Of a stretch of DNA of 64,000 bases, positions 61,312 to 64,000 are shown one piece after another. How positions within the stretch are numbered: position 1 is the first letter of the stretch; each line of letters starts with the position of its first letter. The notes under the pieces were generated by a model that ran no database searches, had not been told where the DNA came from, and saw only the letters and a program-made list of their open reading frames with translations. Source of the stretch: FEN-1219 sp963713355 (GTDB lineage Bacteria; Pseudomonadota; Gammaproteobacteria; Steroidobacterales; Rariloculaceae); the NCBI GenBank assembly GCA_963713355.1, contig CAVQLK010000008.1:124001-188000 (forward strand). The letters are read 5' to 3'. A program made the position numbers and the translations under genes.

Positions 61312-62916
61312 GTGAAGATCGGGCTCGCCCAGATCAACACGCGCGTCGGCGCCATCGACGCGAACACTCGCAAAGTACTGGACTACGCCGAACGTGCCCG
61401 CGCTCTCGGGCTCGATCTCGTGCTGTTCCCGGAGCTCACGCTTTGCGGCTATCCGCCCGAGGATCTGCTGCTGCACCGCGGCTTACGAAGCCGTGTCGAG
61501 GCGGCCTTCGCATTGGTTCGCGATGCAGTGCGCGGCCTCGCGGTCTACGTCGGCTATCCCGAATATGAGGGTGACGCGATCTACAACAGCGCAGCCCTCT
61601 TACGCGACGGCCAAGTGCTCGCGAATCACCGTAAGGTTGCATTGCCGAACTATGCCGTGTTCGACGAGAAGCGGTACTTCCAGCCCGGCGACGGCGCGAC
61701 CGTCGTCGAGCTCGACGGCCACAAGTTCGGGCTGATCATTTGCGAGGACGTCTGGGTGCCCGAGCCGTGCCGTGCGCCCGCTGCCGCCGGGGCCGAGGCC
61801 ATCCTCGTGATCAACGGCTCGCCGTTCCATCGCACGCAGCAGCAAGCCCGCGAGCAGGTGCTGGCGGCGCGCGCTCGAGAAAACTCGCTGCCGCTGATCT
61901 ACGTGAACATGGTGGGCGGCCAAGACGAGCTCGTCTTCGACGGCGGCTCCGTCGTCGTCGACGCGCAAGGCCTCGTCCAGTATCGGGCCCCGCTGTTCGA
62001 GGAAGACCTCTACGTCGTCGAGCTCGGACGCCGCGGCGGCGGGCTCGTGCCCGTGGGCTCCGCGCCGACTCCGGTGCCGCCGCTCGCGGAGCGCGTGTAC
62101 CGCGCGCTCGTCCTCGGGACGCGCGACTACGTCGACAAGAACGGCTTCGCCGGCGTCGTGCTCGGATTGTCCGGGGGCATCGACTCGGCGTTGACGTTGA
62201 CGATCGCCGTCGACGCGCTCGGCCCGCAGCGCGTCCATGCCGTCATGATGCCGTCGCGCTATACGTCGCAGATGAGCCGCGACGACGCGGAGACGCAGGC
62301 GAAGCTGCTCGGCGTGCGCTACGACGTGCTGTCGATCGAGCCGATGTTCGAGACCACGCTCGCGGCGCTCCAGGGCGTGTTCGCCGGGGTGCCGCCCGAC
62401 ACGACGGAAGAGAACATTCAGGCTCGCTGCCGCGGCGTGCTGCTCATGGCGATCTCGAACAAGACCGGCAAGATGGTGCTGACGACGGGCAACAAGAGCG
62501 AGATGGCCGTTGGTTATGCGACGCTGTACGGCGACATGGCGGGCGGGTTCGCGCCGCTCAAGGACTGCACGAAGACGCTCGTCTATCAGCTCGCGAGGTA
62601 CCGCAACAGCCTCGACGTCGTCATTCCGGAGCGCGTGATCACGCGCGAGCCGACGGCGGAGCTGCGCGATAACCAGAAGGACAGCGACTCGCTGCCGCCG
62701 TACGACGTCCTCGACACGATCCTCGAAGCGTTCATCGAAAAGGATTTTTCCGTCGACCAGATCACCGCGCTCGGCTTCGAGCGGGCGACCGTCGTGCGCG
62801 TGCTGCAGATGGTCAAGCGCGCGGAGTACAAGCGCCGCCAAGCGCCTCCCGGCGTGCGCGTCAGCAGTCGCGCTTTCGGCCGCGATTGGCGCTACCCCAT
62901 CACGTCGGGGTATTAG
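61312..62916 (+). CDS. nadE: Glutamine-dependent NAD+ synthetase
   Basis: A 534-residue two-domain enzyme. The N-terminal nitrilase-type glutaminase has the triad Glu41 (LFPELTLCGY), Lys108 (HRKVALPNY) and Cys144 (IICEDVW). The C-terminal synthetase has the PP-loop SGGIDS (287-292) and the TGNKSEMAVGYATLYGDMAG motif. It converts deamido-NAD to NAD using glutamine. The GTG start is one base after the sucD stop. The gene ends six bases before the convergent bamD stop. Confidence 0.96.
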   Translation: MKIGLAQINTRVGAIDANTRKVLDYAERARALGLDLVLFPELTLCGYPPEDLLLHRGLRSRVEAAFALVRDAVRGLAVYVGYPEYEGDAIYNSAALLRDGQVLANHRKVALPNYAVFDEKRYFQPGDGATVVELDGHKFGLIICEDVWVPEPCRAPAAAGAEAILVINGSPFHRTQQQAREQVLAARARENSLPLIYVNMVGGQDELVFDGGSVVVDAQGLVQYRAPLFEEDLYVVELGRRGGGLVPVGSAPTPVPPLAERVYRALVLGTRDYVDKNGFAGVVLGLSGGIDSALTLTIAVDALGPQRVHAVMMPSRYTSQMSRDDAETQAKLLGVRYDVLSIEPMFETTLAALQGVFAGVPPDTTEENIQARCRGVLLMAISNKTGKMVLTTGNKSEMAVGYATLYGDMAGGFAPLKDCTKTLVYQLARYRNSLDVVIPERVITREPTAELRDNQKDSDSLPPYDVLDTILEAFIEKDFSVDQITALGFERATVVRVLQMVKRAEYKRRQAPPGVRVSSRAFGRDWRYPITSGY

Positions 62917-62922
62917 TCCAGG

Positions 62923-63681
62923 TTAGAGCCGTGCCGTCGCTGCCTCTTCGCCGAACGTCTGGCGCAGCACGCGCCGTGCGTCGGCGGCGAGGTCGGTCAT
63001 CCCGAGCTGCTCATAGGCGGTCACGAGGATCAGCAGCGTCTGCTCGAGCTCCGGCGCCTCGGGATAGTGCTCGAGGGCGTACTTCGCGCGATTGATCGCA
63101 GCGACATAAGCGCCGCGGCGGATGTAGTACTCGGCGATGTGATTCTCGTAGCCGGCCAGCCGATTGCGCAGGAATACCATGCGCTGCCGGGCATCGGGCA
63201 CGTACTCGCTGTTCGGAAACCGGCGAACCAGCTCTTGAAAAGTGCCGAACGAGCGCAGCGTGTCCTTTGGCGGCCGCAGCGACAAATCGACGCGCAGTAA
63301 CTTCTCGATGACGTTCGGCGCCTGATCGAAATACACTAGCCCGCGCATGTAGAGGCAGTAATCGAGGCGCTCGTGCGTCGGGTTCTCACGCTCGAACTCC
63401 TCGGCCGCGTCGATCGCCAGCTCGGGCTGTAAGCTGCGGTAATAGAGATAAATGAGATCGAGCTGCGCTTGCCGTGTCTCGGGACTGAATGGATACCGGG
63501 CCTCCAAGGCGTTGAAGTACTGGATCGCGCCGGCGAAGTTCGAGGAGTCCATGGCATCGAACCCGCGCTGATACAGCAGCTCGGGGCCTTGATCCTCGAT
63601 CGTATTGCTGCGGTTACAGCCCGCCATGAGGGCGGCCGCGGCCAGAACGAGCAGCAGGGCGTTGTTGCCGATTCGAAGCAC
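62923..63681 (-). CDS. bamD: Outer-membrane assembly lipoprotein BamD
   Basis: A 252-residue lipoprotein of the BAM complex, which inserts beta-barrel proteins into the outer membrane. The signal ends in the lipobox LMAGC, followed by tetratricopeptide-like repeats (YQRGFDAMDSSNFAGAIQYF, ALEARYPFSPETRQAQLDL, RRFPNSEYVPDARQRM). GTG 63681 is chosen because it gives a short signal peptide; the frame is open for another 56 codons upstream without conservation. It diverges from rluD, the usual gammaproteobacterial arrangement. Confidence 0.94.
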   Translation of the reverse strand: MLRIGNNALLLVLAAAALMAGCNRSNTIEDQGPELLYQRGFDAMDSSNFAGAIQYFNALEARYPFSPETRQAQLDLIYLYYRSLQPELAIDAAEEFERENPTHERLDYCLYMRGLVYFDQAPNVIEKLLRVDLSLRPPKDTLRSFGTFQELVRRFPNSEYVPDARQRMVFLRNRLAGYENHIAEYYIRRGAYVAAINRAKYALEHYPEAPELEQTLLILVTAYEQLGMTDLAADARRVLRQTFGEEAATARL

Positions 63682-63786
63682 CTGGTTATGTCCGAGAGTC
63701 CGTCGCGGGCAATAATGCCGCGGTTCTACGTGGCTGTTTCGACGGCGCAGTATAGCGAAAGTTTCCAGACGTAAGGTCCAAGCCTC

Positions 63787-64000
63787 GTGAGCCGCATCGT
63801 GAAACGCTTGTCGGTCCCGGCCGAGCTCGCGGGGCGCCGCCTCGATCAAGCAGCGGCCGAGCTATTGCCCGAGTTTTCGCGGAGCCGCCTGCGCGCCTGG
63901 ATCGACGCCGGGGCGCTCAAAGTCGAAGGCCGCGAAGCGAAGGCGCGCTTCAAGCTCAAGGGCGGCGAAGAGCTCGCACTTGCGGCCGAGCTCGAAGCGG
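63787..64000 (+). CDS. rluD: 23S rRNA pseudouridine synthase RluD, N-terminal part
   Basis: The first 71 codons of an RluD-type pseudouridine synthase, cut off by the window end. The N-terminal S4-like RNA-binding domain is visible (LAGRRLDQAAAELLPEFSRS, then RLRAWIDAGALKVEG). RluD modifies helix 69 of 23S rRNA. GTG 63787 begins MSRIVKRLSVPAEL. The divergent partner is bamD, which supports the assignment over RluC, but the catalytic domain is not in the window. Confidence 0.88.
   Translation, partial: MSRIVKRLSVPAELAGRRLDQAAAELLPEFSRSRLRAWIDAGALKVEGREAKARFKLKGGEELALAAELEA

Overview
The window is a continuous stretch of housekeeping chromosome from a high-GC gammaproteobacterium. Gene order is diagnostic: lptC-lptA-lptB-rpoN-hpf-rapZ, rsmI/lpoA-yraN-diaA, the whole dcw cluster running into lpxC-secA-mutT, zapD-coaE-pilDCB, pilA-pilR-pilS, and divergent bamD/rluD. 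petABC (a cytochrome bc1 complex), petC next to sspAB, and a pilBCD-coaE unit point away from enterics, towards a Pseudomonas/Xanthomonas/Nevskia/Steroidobacter-type lineage. The sequence alone does not allow a genus call. Codon use is strongly GC-biased (many GAG, CTC, GCG). Many genes start with GTG, often inside a GTGA or ATGA stop/start overlap.

Layout. (1) 1-7356, plus strand: the end of transketolase, then gap, pgk, a MOFRL-type glycerate kinase, pyk and a patatin-like hydrolase, apparently one carbon-metabolism operon. (2) 7353-11909, minus strand: lptC-lptA-lptB-rpoN-hpf-rapZ. (3) 12024-14612: ibaG-murA, with degS/algW convergent. (4) 14671-18488: promoter and petABC, then sspAB. (5) 18523-22289: diaA-yraN-lpoA (minus), divergent from rsmI. 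(6) 22353-22694: rnpB, the RNase P RNA. (7) 22841-40580: the dcw cluster from a strong promoter with MraZ operator boxes: mraZ, rsmH, ftsL, ftsI, murE, murF, mraY, murD, ftsW, murG, murC, murB, ftsQ, ftsA, ftsZ, lpxC. No ddl is present. (8) 40633-46998: dciA (minus), an M23 peptidase, secA, mutT, then zapD and coaE (minus). (9) 47061-59159: a type IV pilus region: pilB-pilC-pilD, an O-antigen-ligase-like gene, a membrane-anchored sulfatase-fold gene, a divergent second pilin, pilA with a sigma-54 promoter, and pilR-pilS. (10) 59269-64000: sucCD-nadE, bamD, and the start of rluD.

Most of the window is ordinary core genome. The unusual part is 50962-56154, where the pilB and pilRS blocks enclose a small accessory locus. 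It holds pilA, an equally long but strongly diverged pilin paralogue behind a strong terminator, a membrane protein with a sulfatase fold whose presumed nucleophile is threonine, and an oligosaccharide-ligase/polymerase-like membrane protein with atypical codon use. I read this, as inference, as a candidate pilin-modification module. rpoN, PilS-PilR and a near-consensus -24/-12 promoter at pilA all lie in this window, so the core pilin regulatory circuit can be read from it.

No tRNA, rRNA, CRISPR array or insertion sequence was seen. No gene-free stretch exceeds 300 bases. The longest is 55873-56154 (pilA promoter region), followed by 50962-51220 and 40906-41164 (both described below).
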